Origin: Streptomyces malaysiensis subsp. samsunensis
GTDB lineage: Bacteria; Actinomycetota; Actinomycetes; Streptomycetales; Streptomycetaceae
Direction: 5' to 3'
DNA: 64,000 bases
NCBI RefSeq assembly: GCF_024519315.1
Contig: NZ_JANIIC010000038.1
Location: 45,649 to 109,648 of the forward strand
The notes beneath the pieces are model-generated. The model did not search any database, was not told the DNA's origin, and worked only from the letters and a program-made list of their open reading frames with translations. A program made the position numbers and the translations under genes. Positions 51,344 through 60,223 of the stretch are shown in pieces (position 1 is the first letter of the stretch; each line of letters begins with the position of its first letter).

Positions 51344-51394
51344 GCGCTCCGCCGGAAGTGCCCTGACCTGCCGTCGACCATCCGCGGCAGCGTC

Positions 51395-51462
51395 GTGGCC
51401 GGTCGCGGCGGAGCCGCACATCGACACGGCTCAGCGCCCCTTCAGGGCGCCTTCCGAACCGC
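51395..51462. repeat. Copy of a dispersed intergenic repeat
   Basis: The segment gtcgtggccggtcgcggcgg ... gcgccccttcagggcgcc resembles, in reverse, the repeat copies at 53288-53331 and 55975-56009. The last 17 bp form a small hairpin (gcgcc-ccttca-gggcgc). Confidence 0.5.
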
Positions 51463-51520
51463 GGCCGACGTCCACCGATCCGCTCGGTCCCACCCGGAGG
51501 TGTACCGGCGCCCGCCCCGT

Positions 51521-53065
51521 TCAGTCCAGGGGGCCCGTCACCGACTCCACGGCCCCGATCAGCTCTCCGGATCGTACGAACGCGTCCGCCGCCGCCAAGT
51601 CCGGCGCCAGATAGCGGTCCTCACCCGGTCCCTCGACGCCCGCCCGGCGCACCGCCGTCAGCACCGCCCGGCTCGCGGGCGCGGGCTCCAGCCCCGCGCG
51701 CAGCTCGATGGCGCGGGTGGCGGCGACCAGCTCGACGGCCAGGACGCGGGCCAGGCTGTCCACCGCCGTACGCAGCTTGCGCGCCGCCGACCAGCCCATC
51801 GAGACATGGTCCTCCTGCATCGCGGAGGACGGGATGGAGTCGACCGAGGCGGGCACCGCCAGCCGCTTCATCTCGCTCACCAGCGCCGCCTGGGTGTACT
51901 GGGCGATCATCAGCCCGGAGTCCACGCCCGGGTCGCCGGCCAGGAAGGGCGGCAGACCGTGGGAGCGGTTCTTGTCCAGCAGCCGGTCGGTACGGCGCTC
52001 GGCGATCGAGGCGAGGTCGGCCGCGGCGACGGCCAGGAAGTCCAGGACGTACGCCACCGGCGCGCCGTGGAAGTTGCCGTTGGACTCCACCCGCCCGTCC
52101 GGCAGCACCACGGGGTTGTCCACGGCGGAGGCCAGCTCGCGCTCGGCGACCAGCCGGGCGTGCGCGAGCGTGTCCCGGCCCGCGCCCGCGACCTGCGGGG
52201 CACAGCGGATCGAGTACGCGTCCTGGACCCGCGGCGCGTCGTCCTGGTGGTGCCCGGTGAGCCCCGAACCCTCCAGCACCCGCAGCATGTTGGCGGCGCT
52301 GGCGGCCTGCCCCGGGTGGGGGCGGATCGCGTGGAGCTCGGGCGCGAGGACGCGGTCCGTGCCGAGCAGCGCCTCCAGCGAGAGGGCGGCGGTCACATCG
52401 GCGACGGTGAACAGCCGGGCGAGATCGGCACAGGCCATGATCAGCATGCCCAGCATCCCGTCCGTGCCGTTGAGCAGCGCGAGCCCCTCCTTCTCGCGGA
52501 GCTCGACCGGCTCGATACCGTGCTCGGCCAGCAGCTCGGCCGCCGGGCGCACCGCCCCGTCGGGCCCCTCGGCCTCGCCCTCGCCCATCAGGGTCAGCGC
52601 GCAGTGGGACAGCGGCGCGAGGTCTCCGGAGCAGCCCAGCGAACCGTATTCATGCACCACGGGGGTGATCCCCGCGTTGAGGAGCGCGGCCATCGTCTGG
52701 ACCACGACGGGCCGGACCCCGGTATGGCCGGAAGCGAGCGTCTTCATCCGCAGGAACATCAGCGCCCGCACCACCTCGCGCTCGACCCGCTCGCCCATGC
52801 CGGCGGCGTGCGAGCGGACGATGTTGCGCTGGAGCTGGGCGCGCAGCTCGGGGCTGATATGGCGTACGGCCAGCGCGCCGAAGCCGGTGGAGACGCCGTA
52901 GACGGGCTCGGGCTTGGCGGCGAGATCGTCGATCACCTGCCGTGCCGCGGCGACGGCCTCCAGCGCCGCCTCGGAGATCTCGATCCGCGCGGCGCCGCGG
53001 GCCACGGCGATAACGTCGTCGGCGGTTGTTCCGGAGGTACCCACCACCACAGTGTGCATATCCAT
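51521..53065 (-). CDS. hutH: Histidine ammonia-lyase
   Basis: A 514-residue MIO enzyme turning L-histidine into trans-urocanate. The MIO triad is C145-S146-G147 in GSLGCSGDLAPL. VYGVSTGFG holds the catalytic Tyr; EGLALLNGT, RPHPGQ, VQDAYSIRC, NGNFHGAP and MQEDHVSMG are also intact. The ATG at 53065 gives MDMHTVVVG. It lies 8 nt after a -10-like TAGGGT, so the mRNA is probably leaderless. It provides an internal reference for the degenerate homologue at 1408-2934. Confidence 0.95.
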   Translation of the reverse strand: MDMHTVVVGTSGTTADDVIAVARGAARIEISEAALEAVAAARQVIDDLAAKPEPVYGVSTGFGALAVRHISPELRAQLQRNIVRSHAAGMGERVEREVVRALMFLRMKTLASGHTGVRPVVVQTMAALLNAGITPVVHEYGSLGCSGDLAPLSHCALTLMGEGEAEGPDGAVRPAAELLAEHGIEPVELREKEGLALLNGTDGMLGMLIMACADLARLFTVADVTAALSLEALLGTDRVLAPELHAIRPHPGQAASAANMLRVLEGSGLTGHHQDDAPRVQDAYSIRCAPQVAGAGRDTLAHARLVAERELASAVDNPVVLPDGRVESNGNFHGAPVAYVLDFLAVAAADLASIAERRTDRLLDKNRSHGLPPFLAGDPGVDSGLMIAQYTQAALVSEMKRLAVPASVDSIPSSAMQEDHVSMGWSAARKLRTAVDSLARVLAVELVAATRAIELRAGLEPAPASRAVLTAVRRAGVEGPGEDRYLAPDLAAADAFVRSGELIGAVESVTGPLD

Positions 53066-53073
53066 ATTCAGGA

Positions 53074-53102
53074 ACCCTAGAGAGTGAATCGCCAAGTGTC
53101 AC
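53074..53102 (-). promoter_or_regulatory. hutH promoter, leaderless
   Basis: On the minus strand GTGACA (53102-53097), a 17-bp spacer and TAGGGT (53079-53074) form a good sigma-70-type promoter. The ATG begins 8 nt downstream, leaving no room for a ribosome binding site. Confidence 0.6.
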
Positions 53103-53109
53103 CCCGGCG

Positions 53110-53638
53110 GTCTTCCCCACCCCGCCCCTCCCCGACCCGGGGCCCCGCCCCGGCCCCCGCTCCTCAATCGCCGGAGAGGCTGTACGGGACCCCCACCGAA
53201 GCCCGGGGCCCCGCCCCTCAAACGCCGGAAAGGCTGAAAGCCCCCCAAGCAGACAGGTGAAACCCGGCGGCGGCCCGGCAGGGCCCCGAAGGGCGGGGAA
53301 CGGCGCGACCAGCCACGACGACGCCGCAGAGAATCGACGACACGTCAGGGGCACTACAGCGGAACGCTCAGCCCGGGGCGAAGCCCCACCGACCTAAGGT
53401 CACAGCCTCACGAAGGGCCCGAGAACACAACCCCGCCCAAGCAGACAGGCGGAAACCGGAGGCGCCCAAAGGGGCGCGGGGCTGTGTCGATGTGCGGCTC
53501 CGCACGGCACTACGGCTGAACGCTCACCCCGAGACGCGGCCCCGACCCGGGGTCCGGTGGGAGCCCCCGCTTCAGCCCCTCCGGCGCTTGAGGAGCGGGG
53601 CCCGGGGCAGGGCCCCGGCCCCCCGGTCGTGGCCGCCG
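53110..53638. repeat. Repeat-rich intergenic region between hutH and the GGDEF gene
   Basis: This gap holds no gene I can support. It contains nested interspersed repeats: the gctcctcaatcgccggagag type at about 53158-53174, again near 53218-53235 (cctcaaacgccggaaaggct) and inverted near 53576-53600; caagcagacaggtgaaacc near 53247 and again near 53437; and a block ggggaacggcgcgaccagcc near 53295 shared with 55982. These are typical abundant Streptomyces intergenic repeats. Confidence 0.7.
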
Positions 53639-54838
53639 TCAGCGGCGCCCCCGGAAGCGCCGCCGCTCCGGGGGACGGGCGGAAGACGTGTCGGCCAGCC
53701 GGATCACCGGGTCCTCGGGCCCGCCCTCGCGGCCCGCCACGACCGGCTTGGGCGAGCGGGCCGCCTTGGCCCGGTACTGGGCCGCGTCCGCCAGGCGGAA
53801 GAGGCGGCGGGCGGACGGTACGGGCCCGATCGGATCGCCGGTGGAGGCGATGCCACAGGCGACGCCCTCGCCCATCTCCAGCTCGGCGGCCCGCCGGCAC
53901 AGCTCGTCGGCGACCCGGACCACCTCGTCCGCCGGGGGCCCCACCCCCAGCAGACAGAACTCGTCGCCGCCCAGCCGGGCCACCAGCGCCCCCGGCAGCA
54001 TCGCGCCACATATGGACAGCAATGAGCCGAATCGTTCCAGCAGGCGATCGCCGACCGCGTGGCCGAGGGTGTCGTTGACCCGTTTGAGGCCGTTGAGGTC
54101 GCAGACGACCAGGCTCACCACGGTGCCGTCCGCGTGATACGCCTCCAGCGCCTCGTCCAGCCGTATGTCCACCGCGCGGCGGTTGCCGAGGCCGGTCAGC
54201 GGGTCGGTGAAGGCGAGGCGGCGCGCCTCCTCCAGCCGTTCGGTCTGGGCCAGCCCGGCGGCGGTCACCGAGGCCAGCACGGTCGCGAAGTCGGCGTCGT
54301 CGCGGTCGAAGACCGGGCGTCCGACCGCTCGGGCCACGTACAGCTCGCCCCACGCCCGCCCGTGCAGCACGATCGGGGCCACCACACAGCTGCCGCGGCC
54401 GCGCCTCCGCAGGGCGGCCACCCTCCCCCAGCTGCCGCTGGGCGGGGCCCCCTGGCGGTCGTGCGGGGCCGGGCCGACCCCCACGCCCTCGGCGGTCTCG
54501 ACCCAGGCGTGCGGTTCGCCGCCCGCGGCCCAGTGGTCGTGCAGGAACTCGGCGATCTCCGGGAAGTCGTGCACCGGATACGACTCGTCCTCCGGCAGCC
54601 GCTCCTCGCCCGCCATCAGCTCGCCCACGTTGACCAGGACCCGCAGCCGCCCCCGCTCGCGCTCCCACATCGAGATCGCCGCGAAGCCGCCGTCGAGGGC
54701 GCGGCGGGCCGCCTCGGCCGCCACGCCCACCGCCTCCTGCGGGGTGTGCGCCGCCGCCATCTCCTGGGCGAGCCGCACGACGGCCCGCAATCGTCCGTCG
54801 ACCCCGCCGGGCCGTCTGCCGATCACCCCGTTGTCCAT
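53639..54838 (-). CDS. cdgE: GAF-GGDEF diguanylate cyclase
   Basis: A 399-residue signalling protein: a GAF domain (about 20-185), then a GGDEF domain (about 205-365) with intact RLGGDEFCLL and FTDPLTGLGNRRA. The inhibitory I-site RxxD is absent (LPGA at that place), so product inhibition is not expected. It should make c-di-GMP. The name follows my recollection that the cyclase beside hutH in S. coelicolor is CdgE. The start is 54838 or possibly 54871. Confidence 0.82.
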   Translation of the reverse strand: MDNGVIGRRPGGVDGRLRAVVRLAQEMAAAHTPQEAVGVAAEAARRALDGGFAAISMWERERGRLRVLVNVGELMAGEERLPEDESYPVHDFPEIAEFLHDHWAAGGEPHAWVETAEGVGVGPAPHDRQGAPPSGSWGRVAALRRRGRGSCVVAPIVLHGRAWGELYVARAVGRPVFDRDDADFATVLASVTAAGLAQTERLEEARRLAFTDPLTGLGNRRAVDIRLDEALEAYHADGTVVSLVVCDLNGLKRVNDTLGHAVGDRLLERFGSLLSICGAMLPGALVARLGGDEFCLLGVGPPADEVVRVADELCRRAAELEMGEGVACGIASTGDPIGPVPSARRLFRLADAAQYRAKAARSPKPVVAGREGGPEDPVIRLADTSSARPPERRRFRGRR

Positions 54839-55035
54839 CACGACGGCCTCGCATTCCTCACGGCCATGCATACGTTCGCTCTGCTCTCCAGCGTAAGAAC
54901 GTCGAGAACAATCCGCTGCGGGCCGTTCACCCCGGGTATCCGAGCGAACGGTCAACCCCGGCACCCCGGTGACACCGCTCGCCCCGGATCCGGGGCCACT
55001 CCCCGGATCCGGTCGGCTTCCCCGGTCCGGGTCGG

Positions 55036-55830
55036 CTACTCCCCCGGCCAGTTCGCGGGACGCTTCTCGTTGAACGCGGCGACGCCCTCGGCCCGGTCGC
55101 CGGAGAAGGCCACCGTCCGCCACGCCGCGTCCTCGACCTCCAGACCGGCCCGCAGATCCAGCCCCTGCCCCAGCCGCAGCGCCTTCTTGGCGGCCCGCAC
55201 GCCGACCGGGGAGTTGGCGGCGATCCCCCGGGCCAGCTCCAGCGCCTCGGCCCGGTCCTCGCCCTCCGCCACGAGCCGGTCCACCAGGCCCAGCTCATGG
55301 GCCTCCGCGGCGGCCACCCGGCGCGCGGAGAAGATCAGCTCGGCGGCGCGCGCGGCGCCCACCCGGCGCGGCAGCAGCTGGGTGCCGCCGCCGCCCGGGA
55401 TCACCCCGACCGACACCTCGGGCAGCCCCACCACGGCGGTGGGGTCGGCGACGATCACGTCACAGGACAGGGCCAGCTCGAAGCCGCCGCCCAGCGCATA
55501 GCCGTGCACCGCGGCGATGGCGGGCACCGGCAGCTCCAGCACCCCGGTGTAGGCGCCGCGGGAGACCGGCCGGTGCCGCATCATCTCGGCGTCGGAGAGC
55601 GAGTTGCGCTCCTTGAGGTCCGCGCCGACGCAGAAGGCCCGCTCATGGGTCGAGGTCAGCACGACGGCCCGGACGTCACGGTCCTCGGACAGTGCCGTAC
55701 AGGCCGCCGCGATACCGCGCGCCATCTCCGAGGAGACCGCGTTCATGGCCTTGGGCCGGTCCAGCACCAGCTCGGCCACGAAGCCGTCCCTGCGGACCGC
55801 GACCCACTCCCCGTACCGCTGCTCACTCAT
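55036..55830 (-). CDS. Enoyl-CoA hydratase/isomerase family protein
   Basis: A 264-residue crotonase-fold enzyme. The oxyanion hole segments are AFCVGADLKER and HGYALGGGFELALSCD; a catalytic-type Glu lies in LPEVSVGVIPGGGG. It probably hydrates enoyl-CoA in beta-oxidation, although crotonase relatives are diverse. The ATG at 55830 has GGGAGGG upstream. Confidence 0.88.
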   Translation of the reverse strand: MSEQRYGEWVAVRRDGFVAELVLDRPKAMNAVSSEMARGIAAACTALSEDRDVRAVVLTSTHERAFCVGADLKERNSLSDAEMMRHRPVSRGAYTGVLELPVPAIAAVHGYALGGGFELALSCDVIVADPTAVVGLPEVSVGVIPGGGGTQLLPRRVGAARAAELIFSARRVAAAEAHELGLVDRLVAEGEDRAEALELARGIAANSPVGVRAAKKALRLGQGLDLRAGLEVEDAAWRTVAFSGDRAEGVAAFNEKRPANWPGE

Positions 55831-55974
55831 CACCCACACCCTCCCGGTCAACGACCGTGAACCCACTGCCCGCGATCATTCCAGCTCCCCGGGGCGTGCG
55901 GAACCTGTGAGCCGCCCGGACGGGCCCTGAACAGATCGGCCGGAAGTCGGCCGCGGTTCGAACGACGCCCCGAA

Positions 55975-56009
55975 GGGGCGCGGGGAACGGCGCGACCAGC
56001 CACGACGCG
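55975..56009. repeat. Copy of a dispersed intergenic repeat
   Basis: The block gaaggggcgcggggaacggc followed by gcgaccagccacgac is shared almost exactly with 53288-53323. It lies between the enoyl-CoA hydratase and the P450. Confidence 0.7.
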
Positions 56010-56054
56010 GCCGCGGATGAACGACCGCACCTTGCGCCACTTCCCGCGGAGCGC

Positions 56055-57560
56055 TCAGCGGGCCCGCCGCCACCGGTTCAGGAAGCCGAGCAGGGACGAC
56101 TGCTGCTTCTGCCGGTCCTCCGCCTGCTGCTCCAGCTCCGGCCCCGGCCCCATCAGGGCCTCGCCCTCGGAGGCCGCGTCGGTGGCGAACGGCAGCGAGA
56201 TCGGCGGGATGGGCGGCGGCGGGGGCGCCCCCGCCGGCAGATCCTGCCGCTGGTCAGGCTCGCCCGGACGAGCGGGGGGCGCCGAGGTGAGCCGACCCCC
56301 CGGCCTGGCGACGGGGGCGAACCGCACCGGCAGGGTGATCACACCCCGTACGAAGATCCCGGACAGCCACTTCAGCTCCTCGATCTCCCCCGCGAGGACG
56401 AGGTCGGGGATCCGGTCCAGCAGCTTCTCCAGCGCGACGGAGGCGATCAGCCGGGCCGAGCTGCGGCCGGGGCAGGCGTGGGGGCCCGCGCCGAACGCCA
56501 GATGGGCCCGGTTGCCCTGCTTGTGTGGCGACCTCAGCAGGGCGTCCCGGTTGGTCGCCGCGAAGCTGATCATCACGGCGTCACCGGCACGCAGCCGCTT
56601 CCCGGCGAGGTTGGTGTCATGGACCGGGAAGTAGAGCCCCATGTTGGCCACCGGCGGGTCGGTCCACAGCACCTCGTCCAGGGCGTCCTCGACGAGCATG
56701 CTGCCGCCCATGAGCTCGCCCGAGAACCGCTCGTCGGTGAGCAGCACCCGCAGGGAGTTGCCGATCAGACCGGGCACCACCCCGGTCACCATCCCGATCA
56801 GCAGCAGAAGCTGCTCGATCAGCTCCTCGTCGGTCAGCCGCGCCGGATGCGCGATCAGCCAGGAGGTGATGTCGGCGCCGGGCTCACGCCGCTTGAGGTC
56901 GATCAGCTCGCGCAGCGCCGCGCCGGAGGTCCGGTCCCCGCCCGAGGGGTCCGAGCCGTCGATGAACGACGCCACGCCCCGCAGCAGCTGGTCCATGATC
57001 TCCTGCGGACAGCCGAAGAGCTGGCTGCTGACCATGATCGGGACCAGCGCGCAGTACGTCCCGATCAGCTCGGCCTCGCCCGCCTCGCAGAACTGGTCGA
57101 TCAGCGAGTCGGCGATCCGCTCGACATAGTTCCGCAGTGCGGCGGAGTCGATCCGGCCGGTGGTGTCCTCGATCGCGCCGCGCAGCCGCCGGTGTTCCTC
57201 GCCGTCCACGAAGTCGACCTGCGGCCGGGGCCTGATGATGTGCGGGGCATAGCTGCCCTCGGGCAGCACGCCCTCGTTCCTGGCCCGCCAGTGACGGGGG
57301 TCCTTGGAGAAGGTCTCGGGCCGCCGCATGATCTCCAGCGCCGTGTCGTACCCCAGGCACAACATGGCCGGGACACCTGGGTCCAGCTCCACCGGCGCGA
57401 GCGGACCGTGCGCCTCGCGCAGGCGCCGGTAGACCGCGAACGGGTCTCTCCCGAACTCGGGCGCGTGGAGCGGTTCGGCACCGGACCCCGGATGGGCGGG
57501 ACAGCCCTGTGGAGATAAGGCGCCCGGACGCTGAGCACTCGAATCGAAAAGCTGTGACAC
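56055..57560 (-). CDS. Orphan CYP157-like cytochrome P450 with TTA codon
   Basis: A 501-residue P450 related to the conservon P450 at 39006 (shared VLWxxPPxAN and AGPHACP). Haem ligand Cys363 sits in FGAGPHACPGR. The K-helix lacks ExxR (DEVLWTDPP) and the I-helix lacks the acid-alcohol pair (GMVTGVVPG). Codon 15 (plus-strand 57516-57518) is TTA, so translation needs bldA. A Pro/Glu/Gln-rich tail ends in LLGFLNRWRRAR. No conservon genes adjoin it. GTG 57560 has AGGAG 5 nt upstream. Confidence 0.87.
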   Translation of the reverse strand: MSQLFDSSAQRPGALSPQGCPAHPGSGAEPLHAPEFGRDPFAVYRRLREAHGPLAPVELDPGVPAMLCLGYDTALEIMRRPETFSKDPRHWRARNEGVLPEGSYAPHIIRPRPQVDFVDGEEHRRLRGAIEDTTGRIDSAALRNYVERIADSLIDQFCEAGEAELIGTYCALVPIMVSSQLFGCPQEIMDQLLRGVASFIDGSDPSGGDRTSGAALRELIDLKRREPGADITSWLIAHPARLTDEELIEQLLLLIGMVTGVVPGLIGNSLRVLLTDERFSGELMGGSMLVEDALDEVLWTDPPVANMGLYFPVHDTNLAGKRLRAGDAVMISFAATNRDALLRSPHKQGNRAHLAFGAGPHACPGRSSARLIASVALEKLLDRIPDLVLAGEIEELKWLSGIFVRGVITLPVRFAPVARPGGRLTSAPPARPGEPDQRQDLPAGAPPPPPIPPISLPFATDAASEGEALMGPGPELEQQAEDRQKQQSSLLGFLNRWRRAR

Positions 57561-57633
57561 ACGCGCTCCTGGACACCGCCGGGCCCACCCCGCGGGCGGT
57601 CGCGGACGGTGCTACTTCGACGACAGGACCTGG

Positions 57634-57650
57634 GATCCATCGAGTGGATC
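57634..57650. promoter_or_regulatory. Palindrome upstream of the orphan P450
   Basis: GATCCA-TCGAG-TGGATC is a perfect inverted repeat 74 bp upstream of the P450 start. It could be an operator; no known regulator is matched. Confidence 0.35.
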
Positions 57651-57784
57651 TTGCCGCACGTAGGCTAGCCCAACAGGCTTCGCTCCGCCCCCACTTCAAC
57701 GATCCCGCCGCGGCCACCGGAATGATCCAGCCGAAGCCACCCGGAGCGACCCGGACGCGGCGGCCCCGCGAGCGCCGCACGGCG

Positions 57785-58963
57785 TCATGCGCGACGGCTC
57801 AGCAGCCACGGCTCCACGACGCCCAGACCACGCACCGGCCGCTGCCACATCGGCTGGAGCGCGAAGCGGTACGAGGGCGGCTCCTCGCCCTCCTTCTCCG
57901 CCGCGGCGGCCGCCTCCGCGGCCTCCGCCTCCGACACCGGGGCCTCCCCGGTCCGGCTCAGCTCCTCCGCGAACGCGCCGTCCACCAGGACCGCGTTCTT
58001 GGGCGCTATGGACGTCAGCCGACTGGCCAGATTCACCGTGGTGCCGAAGACATCGCCCATCCGGGTCGTGACCGTGCCGAACGCGATCCCGACCCGCAGC
58101 TCGGGCATCGTCTCGTCATGCGTCAGCGTCTCGATCAGGCGCAGCGCGATCTCGGCGGCGATGCCCGCGTCATCGGCCGCGTAGAGCACCTCGTCGCCGA
58201 GGGTCTTGATCAGCCGCCCGCCGTGCGCCGCCACCAGGTCCGCGGCCGTGGTCTCGAACGCCTCGACCAGCTCGCCGAGCTCCTCCTCCTCCAGCCGGCG
58301 GGTCAGCCGGGTGAAGCTCACCAGGTCCGCGAAGCCGACCGCCAGCCGCCGGTCCACCATCTCCACGTCGTCCGCCGCCTGCACCACCCGGCCGGTCGCG
58401 GCCGCGAGCTGACGCCGGTAGACATAGACCAGGAACTCCTCCAGTTCCGGCAGCAACAGCTCGACCAGCGGATACGCGATCTCGGTCCGGGTCATCCCGG
58501 TCTCCTGGGGATCGGTGAGCCCCTCCAGGAACGAGTCGATCTGCCAGTCGGCGAGCCGGGCGGAGGTCTGGCCGGTGGACCGCGCCACCTGGATGGCCAT
58601 CGGCTCGCTCAGCAGCCCGGCCTCGACCAGACCGGACAGCCGCCGCAGCGCCAGCACATCGGCCTCGGTGAGCGCCTTGGCCTGGCCGATGTCGGCGAAG
58701 CCCATGGCCCGCCAGAAGCGGGTGGCCAGCTCGACCGAGACGCCCGCGCTGCGGGCCGCCTGGAAGGGGGTGTAGCGCCGCTCGGCGCCGAGGATCAGCT
58801 GCTCCAGCCGGAGCGCGATGGGATCCGGCTGGTCGTCCTCCTCGGGGGCCTCCGCGGCGGCGCTCTCCCGCGCCCCGGTGTCCCGTACGGCCCCGTCGGG
58901 CGCGGCGACGTCGTGCGCCTCGCGCTCCTCGGCCGTGCCGGAACCCGCGTCGTCGGCGGTCAC
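57785..58963 (-). CDS. cya: Class III adenylate cyclase
   Basis: A 392-residue cyclase. An acidic N-terminus precedes a helical regulatory region (about 45-205) and a class III catalytic domain (about 205-380; VGFADLVSFTRLTRR with the metal Asp, KTLGDEVLYAADD, VNLASRLTS). It resembles the single-copy streptomycete Cya that makes cAMP for germination and development. GTG 58963 follows GGGGGCGGACG. Confidence 0.88.
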   Translation of the reverse strand: MTADDAGSGTAEEREAHDVAAPDGAVRDTGARESAAAEAPEEDDQPDPIALRLEQLILGAERRYTPFQAARSAGVSVELATRFWRAMGFADIGQAKALTEADVLALRRLSGLVEAGLLSEPMAIQVARSTGQTSARLADWQIDSFLEGLTDPQETGMTRTEIAYPLVELLLPELEEFLVYVYRRQLAAATGRVVQAADDVEMVDRRLAVGFADLVSFTRLTRRLEEEELGELVEAFETTAADLVAAHGGRLIKTLGDEVLYAADDAGIAAEIALRLIETLTHDETMPELRVGIAFGTVTTRMGDVFGTTVNLASRLTSIAPKNAVLVDGAFAEELSRTGEAPVSEAEAAEAAAAAEKEGEEPPSYRFALQPMWQRPVRGLGVVEPWLLSRRA

Positions 58964-59108
58964 CGTCCGCCCCCTGTCCGATCCCTGCGCACTGCCCTTC
59001 CGTTCCCTCTTCCCGGTGGGGTTTCGACTCGTCCACAGCCGCCCCGAGCTGGAGCGACCGCGACCACGATACGTCAGGTGTGCCGTAGCTCACTCTTGCG
59101 CGGGAGGG

Positions 59109-59990
59109 TCATTCCTCCCTGGGTACGGAGCGTAGATGCACGATGTCCCCGGCGGAGACCGGCTCCTGAACCCCGCCCTCGGTGGCCAGAACCAGCCGCC
59201 CGTCCCGGTCGATCGCGACCGCCTCGCCGACGCGCTCCCGGCCGCCCGGAAGCTCGGCGCGCACCAGGCGCCCGAGGGTCGCACAGCCCGCCGCGTAGGC
59301 GTCCTGGAGCCCGCTCGCCCCGGGGTCCCCCCCGAAGCGGCGCCACTCCCCGTACCACTCCGCGATCGAGCGCAGCACGGCCCGCAGCAGCGGATCGCGG
59401 TCGGTGGTGATCGCGTCGGCCAGGGCCAGCGACCCCGCGGTGGGCACCGGAAGTTCACCGGCGCGCAGCGAGACGTTCAGCCCCATGCCGACGACCACCG
59501 CGTCCCCGGCCCGCTCGGCGAGGATCCCGCCGAACTTCCGCTCCTCGCCCTCGACCTTCACCAGCAGGTCGTTCGGCCACTTCAGGGTGGTGTCCACGCC
59601 CGCCGTGCGGCTGAGCGCCCCGGCGGCCGCGACCCCGGCCAGCAGCGGCAGCCAGCCCCAGCGCTCGGTGGGCACGCCGGCGCCGCCGGGTCGTAGCAGG
59701 ATGGAGAAGAAGAGCCCGGACCTGGCCGGGGCCGTCCAGGTGCGGTCGAGCCGGCCGCGCCCCGCGGTCTGCTCCTCGGCGATGAGCACCGCGCCCTCGG
59801 GGGCTCCGGCCCGGGCCCGGGTGACCAGATCCGTATTGGTCGAGCCGGTCGCCCGCACCACCTCGAGCTCGGTCCACAGCCCGCCGGGGCGCACCAGCCC
59901 CCGGCGCAGCGCGGCGGCGTTCAGCGGTGGCCGCTCCAGGTCCGACCAGCGGCCGTCACCTGGGCTCCCTGAGGTGTCAGAAGGCGTCAT
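59109..59990 (-). CDS. birA: Biotin--protein ligase
   Basis: A 293-residue biotin ligase without a DNA-binding domain: the biotinoyl-AMP loop EEQTAGRGRLDRTW, LKWPNDLLV and GGILAE are present. It biotinylates the carboxylase alpha subunit, whose partners lie next to it. The ATG at 59990 has no ribosome binding site but follows TAGGCT (59998-60003) by 7 nt, so it is probably leaderless. Confidence 0.93.
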   Translation of the reverse strand: MTPSDTSGSPGDGRWSDLERPPLNAAALRRGLVRPGGLWTELEVVRATGSTNTDLVTRARAGAPEGAVLIAEEQTAGRGRLDRTWTAPARSGLFFSILLRPGGAGVPTERWGWLPLLAGVAAAGALSRTAGVDTTLKWPNDLLVKVEGEERKFGGILAERAGDAVVVGMGLNVSLRAGELPVPTAGSLALADAITTDRDPLLRAVLRSIAEWYGEWRRFGGDPGASGLQDAYAAGCATLGRLVRAELPGGRERVGEAVAIDRDGRLVLATEGGVQEPVSAGDIVHLRSVPREE

Positions 59991-59997
59991 GGGGGCC

Positions 59998-60003
59998 AGC
60001 CTA
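59998..60003 (-). promoter_or_regulatory. -10 element of leaderless birA
   Basis: TAGGCT (minus strand) ends 7 nt before the birA ATG. No good -35 at 17-18 bp is seen. Confidence 0.45.
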
Positions 60004-60223
60004 GGGTCAGGAGGTGTGGCCAACGACGCAGTGCCACCGGGCGGTGCCGCCGATACGCTACGTGCCGGTAGCCCAGCCAGCGCAAAGCCGCCGAATGGTC
60101 CGAAAACCGCCGGAACCCCCATAGGCCCCGTCTGATCACGATCCCGAACCCTTCCCCCGTTTCCCCCCGACCCTGAAGCAGTCCGCCGTATCCACCCCCA
60201 GGACGAGCAGGAGCCGCAACCCG

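Noticed and set aside
53400..54854. 484-codon minus-strand frame overlapping the GGDEF gene in another frame
   Set aside because: The GGDEF/GAF motifs are in the other frame; this one is Gly/Arg-rich without motifs.
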